From NCBI RefSeq assembly GCF_033193315.1, contig NZ_CP136187.1, forward strand, positions 1,364,001 to 1,428,000: a stretch of 64,000 nt of DNA, given 5' to 3'. Made by a program: the position numbers and the translations under genes. This DNA is from Agathobaculum sp. NTUH-O15-33. GTDB lineage: Bacteria > Bacillota > Clostridia > Oscillospirales > Butyricicoccaceae. Shown one piece after another: positions 18,659-28,586 of the stretch. How positions within the stretch are numbered: position 1 is the stretch's first letter; every line of letters starts with the position of its first letter. The notes under the pieces are model-generated. The model saw only the letters and a program-made list of their open reading frames with translations. It made no database searches and was not told the origin of the DNA.

Positions 18659-18719
18659 AATCGTTGCTATTTCAAGGGGTAAGCGGTAATATGTCACACT
18701 GACGAAGGAGGTGTTATCA

Positions 18720-20282
18720 GTGGCGAAGGTTACAAAAATCTTCAATGAAAAAGAAGAAGAAAACAAGAAGCTGAAGGTTGCGGCCTACTGCCGTGTCTCT
18801 ACGGACAGTGATGAGCAGATGGAAAGCTTGGAGGCACAGAAGAAGCATTATCAAACCTACATCAAAAGCAATCCTGCGTGGCAATATGCGGGACTGTATT
18901 ATGATGAGGGCATATCCGGCACAAAAATAGAAAAACGAAAGCAGCTCCTGACTATGCTGGATGCCTGTGGAAGAAAAGAAATCGACTTGGTTATCACAAA
19001 ATCCATCAGCCGATTTTCCCGAAATACGGTGGACTGCCTTGAGATGGTGAGATTTCTGATCGAACATGGCGTTTATGTGTACTTTGAAAAAGAGAACCTA
19101 AATACCATGACGATGGAGAGCGAGCTGATACTTTCCATCCTGAGCAGTATGGCAGAGGAAGAATCCCATTCCATTTCCAAGAACAACAAATGGTCGATTC
19201 AGAAACGCTTTGAACAAGGTACGTATGTTATCAGCTATCCCCCTTATGGCTATATCAATGACGGTGGCGAGATGAGAATCGTGCCGGAAGAAGCGGAGGT
19301 TGTCCGAAGAATCTTCAATGATACCATTAACGGAAAAGGTTCCGCGCAGATTGCCAGAGAACTGATTGAAGAAGGCATCAAGAGTAAAAAAGGCGGCAAA
19401 TGGCATTCCACAACGATTCGTGGGATGCTGAAAAATGAAAAATACACGGGCGATGCGATTTTTCAAAAAACCTATACGGATGACCGTTTTACAAGGCACG
19501 CCAATAATGGTGAGGAACAGCAGTATTACTGCCGAAATCATCACGAGCCGATTATCAGCCATGAGATTTTTGAATTGGCGGAGCAGGAAACCCGGCGCAG
19601 AGCCGATGAGAAAAATATCAAGAAAAGTACGCAAAAGTATAACAAGCGATATGCATTCTCCGGCATTATCAAGTGCGGTGAATGCGGAGCAATCATGAAA
19701 CGCAGGACTCATTACACAGGCAGGAAAGAATACATTGCTTGGACCTGTGGCACCCATCTGGTGGACAAAACTAAATGCCCCATGCTGTACGTCAGGGATG
19801 AGGCAATAAAGGCGGCATTTACCACAATGATGAATAAACTGGTCTTTGGATATAAAGAGGTTCTGACGCCATTGCTGGAAGGGCTGGATGAAAACATGAA
19901 TTACATGAATACCGAAAAGCAGAGCGAATTTGAAAACCAGCAGAAAGCCATCAAAGAGCGTGAAAAACTCCTGCGGGAGCATTTCCACAAGAATCTGCTG
20001 AGTCAGGAAATATTCAGCCGAAGCATGGAAGATATCGAACAGGAACTGCGGACGCTGGCTCAGATGCGGGAAGATTATCTTCACAATCAGCAGAGAGGGA
20101 CTACCTATCTTGCGGCGGCAAGAGATTTGTATGCCTACTGCTGCAAAGCGGAAATGCATGCAGTCTATGACGAGGAAGTTTTCAAAAGGTTTGTCAACGG
20201 TGTGATTATCTTCTCAAGGGACGAGACTGGCTTTCGATTAAACTGCGGCATTACGCTCAGAGAAAGGATGGTGGTTCGATGA
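18720..20282 (+). CDS. Large serine recombinase 1
   Basis: The 520-residue protein has a resolvase/invertase catalytic domain at residues 20-165, with the nucleophile Ser27 in [11 protein letters not shown] and the conserved [12 protein letters not shown] block. A recombinase domain follows (about 190-290, YGYINDGGEMRIVPEEAEVVRRIF). Next come the zinc ribbon (CGECGAIMKRRTHYTGR and C.TH.C) and a C-terminal coiled coil (about 370-460). This matches phage-type integrases and TnpX-like transposases. GTG 18720 follows AAGGAGGT. The gene overlaps the next one by 4 bases (ATGA). Confidence 0.93.
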   Translation: MAKVTKIFNEKEEENKKLKVAAYCRVSTDSDEQMESLEAQKKHYQTYIKSNPAWQYAGLYYDEGISGTKIEKRKQLLTMLDACGRKEIDLVITKSISRFSRNTVDCLEMVRFLIEHGVYVYFEKENLNTMTMESELILSILSSMAEEESHSISKNNKWSIQKRFEQGTYVISYPPYGYINDGGEMRIVPEEAEVVRRIFNDTINGKGSAQIARELIEEGIKSKKGGKWHSTTIRGMLKNEKYTGDAIFQKTYTDDRFTRHANNGEEQQYYCRNHHEPIISHEIFELAEQETRRRADEKNIKKSTQKYNKRYAFSGIIKCGECGAIMKRRTHYTGRKEYIAWTCGTHLVDKTKCPMLYVRDEAIKAAFTTMMNKLVFGYKEVLTPLLEGLDENMNYMNTEKQSEFENQQKAIKEREKLLREHFHKNLLSQEIFSRSMEDIEQELRTLAQMREDYLHNQQRGTTYLAAARDLYAYCCKAEMHAVYDEEVFKRFVNGVIIFSRDETGFRLNCGITLRERMVVR

Positions 20283-20695
20283 GAACGACATTGTTTGGCT
20301 ATAAAATCAAAAACGGAAAAGCCAGTATTGACAAGGAGAAGGCCGCCAAGGTGCATAGGCTGTTTGACGGATACATCAGCGGCAAGGCGCTGCGGACAGC
20401 CGCCCTCGAAGCCGGAATTGATACCTATCACGGCAGTGCAGGCCGGATGCTCCAGAACAAAAAATATATGGGTACGGATTATTATCCTGCAATTATCAGC
20501 AAGGAGTTTTTCCAAAAAGCACAGGAAGAAAGAGAGCATCGTGCTGTTAAGCTGGGAAGGGTGCGGGAAGTCGAAGAGGATCTGCCGATACTCTCCCCCA
20601 CCAAGTTTCGCCTGAAATCAAATGAGATTCTATTTGATGATCCTTTCAAACAGGCGGAGTACGCTTACAGCATGATAGAAAGCGAGTGGTTCTGA
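20279..20695 (+). CDS. Short recombinase-domain protein without catalytic domain
   Basis: The 138-residue product contains only a recombinase-type DNA-binding segment ([34 protein letters not shown], then [27 protein letters not shown]). The resolvase domain with the catalytic Ser is absent, as are the zinc ribbon and coiled coil. It is coupled to both neighbours (ATGA overlap at the start, TGATG at the end). It may be a recombination directionality or accessory factor; that is inference. Confidence 0.82.
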   Translation: MRTTLFGYKIKNGKASIDKEKAAKVHRLFDGYISGKALRTAALEAGIDTYHGSAGRMLQNKKYMGTDYYPAIISKEFFQKAQEEREHRAVKLGRVREVEEDLPILSPTKFRLKSNEILFDDPFKQAEYAYSMIESEWF

Positions 20696-22266
20696 TGGCA
20701 GAAAGAAGTGTAACAATACTTCCGCCAAGGTTAAACCGAAAAGTAGAGAAAACTAAGGCGGAAGAAAAAGCAAAATTAAGAGTGGCCGCCTACTGCCGTG
20801 TTTCAACGGACAGCGATGAACAGGCAACCAGTTACGAAGCGCAGATTGAACATTATACCCTGTTCATACAAAATAATCCGGAATGGAAGCTGGCGGGCAT
20901 ATTTGCCGATGACGGCATATCCGGCACGAACACAAAAAAGCGTGATGAGTTCAACCGCATGATAGAAGAATGCAAAGCCGGGAATATTGATATGATTATC
21001 ACAAAATCCATCAGCCGATTTGCAAGAAACACCATCGACTGCTTGAAATATATCCGGCAGCTGAAAGCACTGAACATTTCCGTTTTCTTCGAGAAGGAAA
21101 ATATCAATACAATGGATTCTAAGGGTGAAGTTCTTCTTACCATCATGGCTTCCCTTGCTCAGCAGGAAAGCGAATCCTTATCGCAGAACGTCAAGATGGG
21201 GATTCAGTTCCGCTATCAGCAGGGCATTGTGCAGGTCAACCACAACCGATTTTTAGGCTATACCAAGGATGCTGACAAAAACCTTGTAATCGTGCCGGAA
21301 GAAGCAGAAATCATAAAGCGAATCTACAGGGAGTACCTTGAGGGGGCAAATTACAAGGAAATATCGGCAGGTCTTGAAGCGGATGGGATTCTTACAGCGG
21401 CAGGCAATCCGAGATGGCACGCAAGTACCTTAAAGAAAATTCTGACCAATGAAAAATATATGGGAGATGCCCTTCTTCAGAAAACCTATACGGTGGACTG
21501 CCTTACCAAAAAGAGAGTTGCCAATGACGGAACCGTTCCTCAATATTATGTGAACAACGACCATGAGGCGATTATTCCAAGGGAACTTTTTGCAAGGGTG
21601 CAGGAAGAGATGAAGCGCAGGGCAAATATACGGCAGGGCATGGATGGGAAAAGGCGGGTGTACAGCAGCAAATATGCGCTGTCCAGTATTGTCTTTTGCG
21701 GGCATTGCGGCGATATGTACCGCAGAACCCATTGGAATAATCACGGCAAAAAGCAGATTGTCTGGAGATGCGTTACAAGGCTGAATGCTCCGGGAATAGA
21801 ATGTCCGGCAAGGACGCTGTCCGAGGTGCAGCTGCAGAATTTGGTGCTGGATGCGATCAATAAGGTGCTGGGCGGCAAGCAGAGAGCCATTAAGGTTCTG
21901 GAAACCAATATCTCCGAGGTGCTTGGCAATGCCCACATTGAGGAACTGGAGCGCATCAAACGGCAGATTGAAAAACAGCAGACGCTTCTTGTGAAAATGA
22001 CAGCGGCATCGGAGGATTATTCCAAGGTAGTGGATAAGATTTATGCCCTGCAGAAGGAGCAGGAAGAAGCGATGGCGGCCAACGTAAATTACAAGGCAGG
22101 AAAGGAACGGATTCAGGAGATGATTGAATATCTCAAGTCACAGCCGAAACGAGTCACTGCCTGCGATGAACAGCTGGTGCGTAAACTGATTGAAAAAATC
22201 ACAGTGTATGACGATCATTTGGACTTCCTGTTCAAGTCGGGGATTCAGATTGAGATACGAGGATAA
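20695..22266 (+). CDS. Large serine recombinase 2
   Basis: The 523-residue protein is a paralog of the first recombinase. Ser37 lies in [11 protein letters not shown], followed by [12 protein letters not shown] and the [14 protein letters not shown] loop. A recombinase domain and the zinc ribbon ([17 protein letters not shown], then C.T) follow, and the C-terminus has a coiled coil near 400-470. The start ATG overlaps the preceding stop. A terminator follows at 22281. Confidence 0.93.
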   Translation: MAERSVTILPPRLNRKVEKTKAEEKAKLRVAAYCRVSTDSDEQATSYEAQIEHYTLFIQNNPEWKLAGIFADDGISGTNTKKRDEFNRMIEECKAGNIDMIITKSISRFARNTIDCLKYIRQLKALNISVFFEKENINTMDSKGEVLLTIMASLAQQESESLSQNVKMGIQFRYQQGIVQVNHNRFLGYTKDADKNLVIVPEEAEIIKRIYREYLEGANYKEISAGLEADGILTAAGNPRWHASTLKKILTNEKYMGDALLQKTYTVDCLTKKRVANDGTVPQYYVNNDHEAIIPRELFARVQEEMKRRANIRQGMDGKRRVYSSKYALSSIVFCGHCGDMYRRTHWNNHGKKQIVWRCVTRLNAPGIECPARTLSEVQLQNLVLDAINKVLGGKQRAIKVLETNISEVLGNAHIEELERIKRQIEKQQTLLVKMTAASEDYSKVVDKIYALQKEQEEAMAANVNYKAGKERIQEMIEYLKSQPKRVTACDEQLVRKLIEKITVYDDHLDFLFKSGIQIEIRG

Positions 22267-22280
22267 AAAATGGGCTTGCT

Positions 22281-22321
22281 GTGGTAAGCACTCTGCGAAA
22301 AAGCGGGGTGCTTATTTTTCT
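22281..22321 (+). terminator. Terminator after the recombinase cassette
   Basis: AAGCACTCTGC and GCGGGGTGCTT pair over 11 bases with two G-U pairs around GAAAAA, followed by ATTTTTC. It marks the end of the recombinase operon and the compositional change to AT-rich DNA. Confidence 0.85.
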
Positions 22322-22328
22322 TGAATGC

Positions 22329-22357
22329 TTGAAAATAACATGGAAACACGGTATAAT
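22329..22357 (+). promoter_or_regulatory. Sigma-A type promoter for the XRE gene
   Basis: TTGAAA (22329-22334), a 17-base spacer, and TATAAT (22352-22357) form a near-consensus promoter about 55 bases before the XRE start. Confidence 0.75.
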
Positions 22358-22411
22358 AAATTATCTGATAAGTGCAATTTGTTAAAAACAATGCAAACAG
22401 AGGAGATTTAA

Positions 22412-22624
22412 ATGCTGAAAAATAATATAGAAGTAGACGTAAAAGTAAAATGTATAGAGAACGGCATGACACAGGCACAGCTTGCAGATAAAATTAAAAC
22501 AACAAGTCCGTATGTCAACCGTATCATTAAAAAGCAGGATGGTGTTGTGAATAAAACTTTTGTGCAGATGCTGGAAGCTCTGGGGTATGATATTGAACTG
22601 ACCTATGTGAAGCGAGAGGATTAG
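22412..22624 (+). CDS. XRE-family helix-turn-helix regulator
   Basis: The 70-residue protein is essentially one HTH_3 domain: MTQAQLADKIKTTSPYVNRII forms the turn and recognition helix, followed by FVQMLEALGYDIELTY. A GAGGAG site precedes the ATG. It is expected to repress its own strong promoter and perhaps the downstream pRiA4b-like gene, which starts 11 bases after its stop. Antitoxin-like or phage-repressor roles are both possible. Confidence 0.85.
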   Translation: MLKNNIEVDVKVKCIENGMTQAQLADKIKTTSPYVNRIIKKQDGVVNKTFVQMLEALGYDIELTYVKRED

Positions 22625-22635
22625 GAGAATGCGTT

Positions 22636-23229
22636 ATGGCAGATGTATATAAATTTAAAGTAAGGCTTTGCGAATTAGAAAATGTCATGTGGAGAGATAT
22701 AGAAATTACTTCTGTTTCCAGTGTGGCAAAGCTGGGATATGCAGTATTGGCGGCATTTGAAAGCACAGCAAGTCATTTGTTTAATATACGTTTTGACGGC
22801 AAACGTTATGAAATCGTATTTGAAGAGGATGATTTTGATGATGAGCCTGCTATCAATCCAATAAGGACGAAGCTTTCCGCTCTAAAGCTTAGCGTTGGAG
22901 ATAAGTTAAGTATGGAATATGACTACGGTGCGGGCTGGGAATTTGAAATAGAATTATTATCCATTTCTGAAATGAAACGTGGAGCAGGAACACATTATCC
23001 ATATGTTACTGACGGAAAAGGCAACGGAATTATTGAAGATACCTCGCCTTATGAACTTGCTGAAATGGTTGAGAAAACAGATAAGGATGGTACTTTACCT
23101 CAAATAATGGATATGTATTCTGGCAAAGAAGTATCGTGGGATTACAGAAAATTCGAGTTGGAATACTGCAATGTGTTTTTTAAAGATAATGTTTGGAAAA
23201 TACAAAATGCATATGAGGAGTTTGAATAA
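22636..23229 (+). CDS. Plasmid pRiA4b ORF-3-like protein
   Basis: The 197-residue protein matches the pRiA4b ORF-3 family: VYKFKVRLCELENVMWRDIEI at the start, and the conserved LSMEYDYGAGWEFEIELL block near residues 92-110. The family is frequent on plasmids and islands and its function is not established. It lies directly after the XRE gene and probably in the same transcript. It has no signal peptide or membrane segment. Confidence 0.85.
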   Translation: MADVYKFKVRLCELENVMWRDIEITSVSSVAKLGYAVLAAFESTASHLFNIRFDGKRYEIVFEEDDFDDEPAINPIRTKLSALKLSVGDKLSMEYDYGAGWEFEIELLSISEMKRGAGTHYPYVTDGKGNGIIEDTSPYELAEMVEKTDKDGTLPQIMDMYSGKEVSWDYRKFELEYCNVFFKDNVWKIQNAYEEFE

Positions 23230-23263
23230 AAACGAGTGAGGTACTCCAAAGGAGGAAGTTCAA

Positions 23264-24244
23264 GTGGACAATCACGGAGAAATGCTGATTTATCAGACAG
23301 AGGATGGTCTGACAAAAATAGATGTATCATTCGAAAACGATACAGTGTGGCTTTCAAAAAGCCAGATGGCAGAGTTGTTTCAAAGAGATAGAAGTGTTAT
23401 TTCAAAACATATTAAAAATGTTTTCGATGAAGGCGAATTATCACCAGAAAGCAACGTGCAAAATTTGCACATTGCTAATTCTGATAAACCGGTTGATTTT
23501 TATAGTCTTGATGTAATCATTTCGGTAGGTTATCGTGTAAAATCCCAGCGGGGCGTGCAGTTCCGTATTTGGGCCACAGGCATACTGAAAGAATACATCA
23601 AAAAAGGTTTTGCTATGGATGATGACCGCCTAAAAGAACTGGGTGGCGGTGGATATTTTAAAGAACTGCTGGAAAGAATCCGTGACATCCGAGCAACGGA
23701 AAAGGTATTTTACCGTCAAGTGTTAGAAATCTACGCAACAAGCGTGGATTACAATCCAAAGGCTGATGTTTCCATTCAGTTTTTCAAGCGAGTGCAGAAT
23801 AAAATTCACTATGCCGTTTCCGGCGAAACTGCTGCTGAGGTGATTTACCATCGTGCAGATGCTGAAAAAGACTTTATGGGACTTATGACATTTTTGGGAG
23901 AACAGCCAACACTTCGTGAAGTAAAAGTTGCAAAAAATTATCTTGACGAAAAAGAACTGCGTTCAATGGGTCAGTTGGTTTCCGGATATCTTGATTTTGC
24001 TGAGAGACAGGCAGAACGAGAAGTACCTATGACCATGGAGGATTGGGCAAAGCACCTTGACGGGATTTTGACTTCCACAGGAGAAAATCTTCTTACCGGG
24101 AATGGCACAATCAGTCATTTGCAGGCGATGGAAAAGGCTCAGACCGAGTATAAAAAGTATAAAGCCAAAACGCTCAGCAGTGTGGAAAAGGACTATTTGG
24201 AAAGCATAAAGTTGCTGGAACAAAAAGGGAAACAACAAAAATAA
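23264..24244 (+). CDS. RhuM-family protein
   Basis: The 326-residue protein matches RhuM: an N-terminal winged-helix-like domain (TVWLSKSQMAELFQRDRSVISKHIKNVFDEGEL), the YSLDVIISVGYRVKSQRGVQFRIWA block, and a C-terminal domain with DYNPKADVSIQFFKRVQNKIHYA. RhuM was named from a Salmonella pathogenicity island; members are common in mobile elements, often beside restriction or toxin genes, and their biochemical role is unclear. It starts at GTG 23264 after AAAGGAGGAAG. Confidence 0.9.
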   Translation: MDNHGEMLIYQTEDGLTKIDVSFENDTVWLSKSQMAELFQRDRSVISKHIKNVFDEGELSPESNVQNLHIANSDKPVDFYSLDVIISVGYRVKSQRGVQFRIWATGILKEYIKKGFAMDDDRLKELGGGGYFKELLERIRDIRATEKVFYRQVLEIYATSVDYNPKADVSIQFFKRVQNKIHYAVSGETAAEVIYHRADAEKDFMGLMTFLGEQPTLREVKVAKNYLDEKELRSMGQLVSGYLDFAERQAEREVPMTMEDWAKHLDGILTSTGENLLTGNGTISHLQAMEKAQTEYKKYKAKTLSSVEKDYLESIKLLEQKGKQQK

Positions 24245-24338
24245 GTTATTCGGAAAATTCGAATGGTTTAGGTTTAACGGAATTTAAAGCAGTAGTGATA
24301 AAGAAAAACTTAATAACTGAATTGGAGGGAGGTATTTT

Positions 24339-24686
24339 ATGTTTAATGAAATATGTATATATGAAGCAAAATTAACCAAATTGGATGAAATAGAAGAGCT
24401 GATGAAAGAAGTAGCTGAATTCTATTTGAAGCAAGATGGTGTCATTGATGTGCATTATATAAAACGCACCCATCGACAAAAAGATTTTAATGCCGTTAAA
24501 GAGGGAGAATTGCCTGTTCGTCTTACAAGAAATGTAGGTAAGGTAACATATGTCTTGTATTGGGTACTGGAAAATGAAGAGGTTCATGCAAGAGTTGGAA
24601 AACTTGGTATAGAAAAATTCTATAAACGTTGGAATCGGTGTTTAACCACAATGCCCAAAATAATCTTGGGTGAGAATATCGTTTAA
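24339..24686 (+). CDS. Small protein of unknown function
   Basis: The 115-residue protein starts after GGAGGGAGG. It begins with helix-strand units (EIEELMKEVAEFYLKQDGVIDVHYIKRTHR) that look like an alpha/beta ferredoxin-like fold, as in dimeric alpha-beta barrel proteins. That similarity is only a guess by eye. It lies between the RhuM gene and the large NTPase gene. Confidence 0.7.
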   Translation: MFNEICIYEAKLTKLDEIEELMKEVAEFYLKQDGVIDVHYIKRTHRQKDFNAVKEGELPVRLTRNVGKVTYVLYWVLENEEVHARVGKLGIEKFYKRWNRCLTTMPKIILGENIV

Positions 24687-25046
24687 CTTACAACTTGCTC
24701 CTTGCCAAGATGTTTATGGGAATAAAACCCATTGCCTGTTCCCCTATGGACAGACCCCTGTTTTGAAAATGCTGTTGACCGATTACCAATGGGAGAACGT
24801 CCAAAACCGCAAAATAGCGATAAATCTCCCTTGACCTATTTACCGAAATACAGGTTTTTCTAGGGATTTTGGCTTTGACTTGTTCATGCAGATTCAGTGG
24901 ATTTTGTGGACTTGTTACCTGCAATCATGTGGACTTAGGCTTAAACATTGCTATCAAAACTACCCGCTCAAGCCATTGCGAGGTCTGTGTCAAACTATGT
25001 CGGAAATAGATGTATGTATTAATTTGGAGAGAGAGTTGGTGGGCAC
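24687..25046. other. Intergenic stretch with a possible gene remnant
   Basis: The 360-base gap has no full gene. On the plus strand a frame of about 50 codons from 24688 runs to a TGA near 24840 and contains CLFPYGQTPVLKMLLTDYQW. It has no suitable start and could be the tail of a decayed mobile-element gene. I identified no strong promoter for the next gene. Confidence 0.35.
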
Positions 25047-28000
25047 ATGTTAAAAAAGAAAGCAGGTAAAGCAAAAAAGATAAATTCTTGTACATCTAAG
25101 TCAACTATTCAAGGATTGCAGGTGTCAAGAACAGGAGGGCAAATTGCTCTCACAGGATTTACGTATCAATTTCTATATTCTTGCTATTTGATATTGTCTG
25201 AAATAGATGAGAATACTGTTTTTTATTTAGAGGGAATAGAAGATATTGATAAGATTAGACTTGTAGATTCAAATGATTATAATACTCATATACAATTAAA
25301 ATATTCAACTCAAAAACAAGATGCCAGTTTTTTAAAAGATGTTTTAAAAAACTATTTAGAAGTTTATCTCATTGATAAAAATCGAAATTTTAAGTTGATT
25401 TATGACTTTCAGGTTGCTAAGGGAAATTTGAGTAAACTTTTTGAAAGCAGTTTGGATATTGCTTCCAACACTTACTGGGCAAAAATAATTGAGCAAATAA
25501 AAGAAGAGAATCCGTTTTGGAATTGGAATGACTTCTCATACGATAGTTTTATATCTAAGCTTTCTTTTGAAAAAATAGAAAAATGCACTTTGTCTCGAGA
25601 AATTGAAAAGCTGTTGATAGGCACTTACGATATTGTAACAGACAATATTTCTATATTTGCAAATGGTCTCAAAATTTGTTGTTTAGAAAAAATGGAACAT
25701 AGAAATAGCATCAATAAAAATGAGCTTGATACAGTAATTTTTAATATTAAAGATGACATTAGCAAGGGTGTACATAACCCTGCACAAAGTTGGATAAAAA
25801 AAGTTGTTTTTGAGTCTAGCGGCAATACCGAAACAGACTATAGCTATTATGAAGGAAAAAAACCTTCTTATCAGGATATCGCACGGCACTTACCAGTCAA
25901 AAGAATATTATTGGAAAAGGAAGTTGCTATATCTATCGAAGAAAATAGAGTAACTGTAATTAAAGCATCGAGCGGTCAAGGCAAAACAAGCTTGGCTCTT
26001 AAAGTTGCATATGACTTGCAAGAGCAATATACAATTTATCAGCTTTTATGGTGTAATGACCATAAAGAGTTGAGCAATATAGTTTCTTATTTCGCTACGA
26101 GAGTAAAAATGGGAGAAAAACCACTAATTATTATTGATAATCTAGATTCTCAACTTAGTGAGTGGAATAGATTAGCTCAACTTTTGCAAGATGAAGTAGC
26201 ATATCATTACAGATTATTAATAACAACCAGAGAAGAGGATTGGTATAATTATAGTGGAGATTTAAGCAGCGTAAAATCCTTACAAGTGGTTAAATTATTT
26301 CTCGGTGAAGAAGAAGCACAGGATATTTTTAAAGTACTTAGTCAAACAGGTAAATTGCACCCCTCAATTACAGATTGGCGGAAATCGTTTAGGATTGTTG
26401 AAAAAAAGAAATTACTGATTGAATATATTTATTTACTCACTCATGGCGAAATGCTATCGGAGCGAATCAATAATCAAATTATTCAAATTAGTAGAACTGA
26501 TTCTGGTAAGATTAAGTGCGAAATTCTTCGAAAGATTTGTTTCGCGGACATATGCGGAATTAAACTTTCAGCAAACAAACTAATTGTTAGTTTAACAGAA
26601 ACAACTTCTAAAGATTATAGTGAACTGCTAAAGAGCATTGAAAATGAATTTTTAATTCGCATTGATGATACGGAAAAATATATTGAAGGATTACATCCGG
26701 TTCGCTCACAGCACATTGTTGATAAGCTGCATGAATTTATTGAGTTAGAAACTACTGCATTGCAAGTTATAAATATTGCAGATTCTACTTATTACACCAA
26801 GCTATTTTCTTGTCTGCCAAAGTTAATAAGTAATAAAGAAAATTTCTATTTACAATTAGTTGAGATGATATGGGATAAAAACAATTTAACCCCATATGTA
26901 GATGCTTTGCGTGGTATATTTTCCGGTAGTGTTATGCAATATTACCTTACCAATCAGAGTATTTATGATGATGCAAATGAACATGGTGGCTTATTTCTTT
27001 TAGATATGGAGTTAAATCCATTTACTAAATTTGAGGAGATAGACACCTCCCTAAACACTTTAGATGATATACAAAAAATAATGCCTGCTAATAAAAATAT
27101 AGAATATCTATGCAACCTTAGAAATACTACACCAACAATAGAAATATCAAAAACAGACATCTACTTTCTGTGTAAAGCTCTACATGAGCGCTTAAAAAGT
27201 GCTAAAGCCTTTGATATTACATCAGACATCACTTCATATGCTGCAATTATTTATTGGCTCATCAACATTGACCATTCTTTTAATTTATCAAATAACATTC
27301 CCCTGAAGTTGCTTTGGGAACGCTGTAACAGTTATTCCATAGATACTATATCCACAATTATGTATACTTGTTTTTGTGGAAACAGAGAAAGCTATATGGC
27401 GTATGTTAATGAAAATCTAAATAGTATTTTAGTATATCTAAGAAATGAAACTGAATCACTACAAGTATATGTTAACGAGAAAAAAGATAAAATCCATGTA
27501 AATTATATTCTCTTTGCAAGTGAAGTCAATAAAGGTAATGACGAAAGTGTATCAAGATTAAAAACCATATGCAAAACGCTTCCTATTTTTGATACTTATT
27601 GTGCTGATGCTATTAAACCGGTGATAGATGCACTGTCTGGATATGAAACTCCTAATGATGCACATAAGACAATACCAATCAGAAATATTGTAATTATGTT
27701 TCATCAAGAATTTACATCCCTTTGGAGCAAAACAATTCTCAGCAATTATGAATGCGATAGTATTTATGAATGGTTAGAGCATTGGTTTAATATTAGAACC
27801 AATTTTGTAAATTTGTCTATTAAAATTGTTATGTGCATTCATAAACTGCTGGAGCAAAAACAATTAGGCAAACTTGCAGATCAAATAGATAAACTTAGAG
27901 AAGAATTAAATAAAAAACTAATTAGAGAGTATAGGTATCCTTATGAGGATAGACCTTTTGATGAAAAAGCAAACCTTCCAGAGGGATTAGGTAATATTAA

Positions 28001-28586
28001 AAGTGACTTTTTTCAAAGCATACAAAATTTCTATAACCAAATAGTTGGATTTTTGAGTAGAGATAACGAGGAAACTCGATTAGCATTAATAAATTTACGG
28101 CAGGCATTTTCGACGCTAAAGAAAATGCAAACATACTTTAACGAGATATGTATAGAACAAAAAATACAAATGGAAAAACATCAAGAGTTGTGCAAAAATG
28201 AAGATGAAGCATATCAACACCTGATGAGTTCATGCCAGTATTTTAACGAACACAAACCGAGTAAATACTTTAGTAAGTATCAAATAAGTATTTGGTATGA
28301 GAAGAACTATCGAGAGAAACTTATTAAGACTTCAGATGCATTAAGTGATTTATCAGCTGTATATTCCATAATTTTTCCCAAGGACTATTTCTTCGATGGT
28401 ATACTTAGTCAATATCCGATTGTTGTGAACAATTTTAATATGACAGATGGTGATAGACTTATGCGTCTCTTGTACCTATGCATTCCTTTTGCTGAATTAG
28501 ACTATGATTATTTGATTTTATTATGCTGTAACAAACCCAATATCTTAATTCCTAATGGGTTAAAGATTTCGAAAAAGATTTTTTGA
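25047..28586 (+). CDS. STAND-type NTPase with N-terminal DUF4297/Cap4-like nuclease region
   Basis: The 1179-residue protein looks like an antiphage sensor. Residues 25-90 fit the DUF4297/Cap4 nuclease pattern: TGGQIALTGFTYQ, then LEGIEDID (E62, E65, D66), then HIQLKYS (Q83, K85), as in PD-(D/E)XK enzymes. An NTPase domain follows, with Walker A ASSGQGKTS near 307-315, Walker B PLIIIDNLD near 359-367, and LLITTRE near 390-395. The rest is a long helical region, probably repeats that sense a target. Avs proteins share this layout, but most are larger. The frame stops at 28586 in a T run, and the next frame continues the same protein. Confidence 0.72.
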   Translation: MLKKKAGKAKKINSCTSKSTIQGLQVSRTGGQIALTGFTYQFLYSCYLILSEIDENTVFYLEGIEDIDKIRLVDSNDYNTHIQLKYSTQKQDASFLKDVLKNYLEVYLIDKNRNFKLIYDFQVAKGNLSKLFESSLDIASNTYWAKIIEQIKEENPFWNWNDFSYDSFISKLSFEKIEKCTLSREIEKLLIGTYDIVTDNISIFANGLKICCLEKMEHRNSINKNELDTVIFNIKDDISKGVHNPAQSWIKKVVFESSGNTETDYSYYEGKKPSYQDIARHLPVKRILLEKEVAISIEENRVTVIKASSGQGKTSLALKVAYDLQEQYTIYQLLWCNDHKELSNIVSYFATRVKMGEKPLIIIDNLDSQLSEWNRLAQLLQDEVAYHYRLLITTREEDWYNYSGDLSSVKSLQVVKLFLGEEEAQDIFKVLSQTGKLHPSITDWRKSFRIVEKKKLLIEYIYLLTHGEMLSERINNQIIQISRTDSGKIKCEILRKICFADICGIKLSANKLIVSLTETTSKDYSELLKSIENEFLIRIDDTEKYIEGLHPVRSQHIVDKLHEFIELETTALQVINIADSTYYTKLFSCLPKLISNKENFYLQLVEMIWDKNNLTPYVDALRGIFSGSVMQYYLTNQSIYDDANEHGGLFLLDMELNPFTKFEEIDTSLNTLDDIQKIMPANKNIEYLCNLRNTTPTIEISKTDIYFLCKALHERLKSAKAFDITSDITSYAAIIYWLINIDHSFNLSNNIPLKLLWERCNSYSIDTISTIMYTCFCGNRESYMAYVNENLNSILVYLRNETESLQVYVNEKKDKIHVNYILFASEVNKGNDESVSRLKTICKTLPIFDTYCADAIKPVIDALSGYETPNDAHKTIPIRNIVIMFHQEFTSLWSKTILSNYECDSIYEWLEHWFNIRTNFVNLSIKIVMCIHKLLEQKQLGKLADQIDKLREELNKKLIREYRYPYEDRPFDEKANLPEGLGNIKSDFFQSIQNFYNQIVGFLSRDNEETRLALINLRQAFSTLKKMQTYFNEICIEQKIQMEKHQELCKNEDEAYQHLMSSCQYFNEHKPSKYFSKYQISIWYEKNYREKLIKTSDALSDLSAVYSIIFPKDYFFDGILSQYPIVVNNFNMTDGDRLMRLLYLCIPFAELDYDYLILLCCNKPNILIPNGLKISKKIF

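Larger units (their letters stand above)
1..22321. mobile_element. Siphovirus-type prophage, right part (left end outside window)
   Basis: Genes follow the usual order of a long-tailed temperate phage: terminase, portal, prohead protease, capsid, connectors, tail tube, tail chaperone, tape measure, tail tip, holin and amidase. They are followed by three serine-recombinase genes and a strong terminator. All structural genes lie on the plus strand with short or overlapping junctions. Replication, regulatory and early genes are not in the window and must lie to the left. Base composition is clearly lower in GC than the host DNA after 29.5 kb. The right end is placed after the recombinase terminator by inference, because serine-integrase attachment sites normally sit beside the integrase. 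I found no att core, and the element may instead run on to about 29.5 kb. Confidence 0.8.

Noticed and set aside
19098..20159. A 353-residue minus-strand frame opposite recombinase 1
   Set aside because: The plus-strand recombinase has all its catalytic and zinc motifs; the reverse frame has none.
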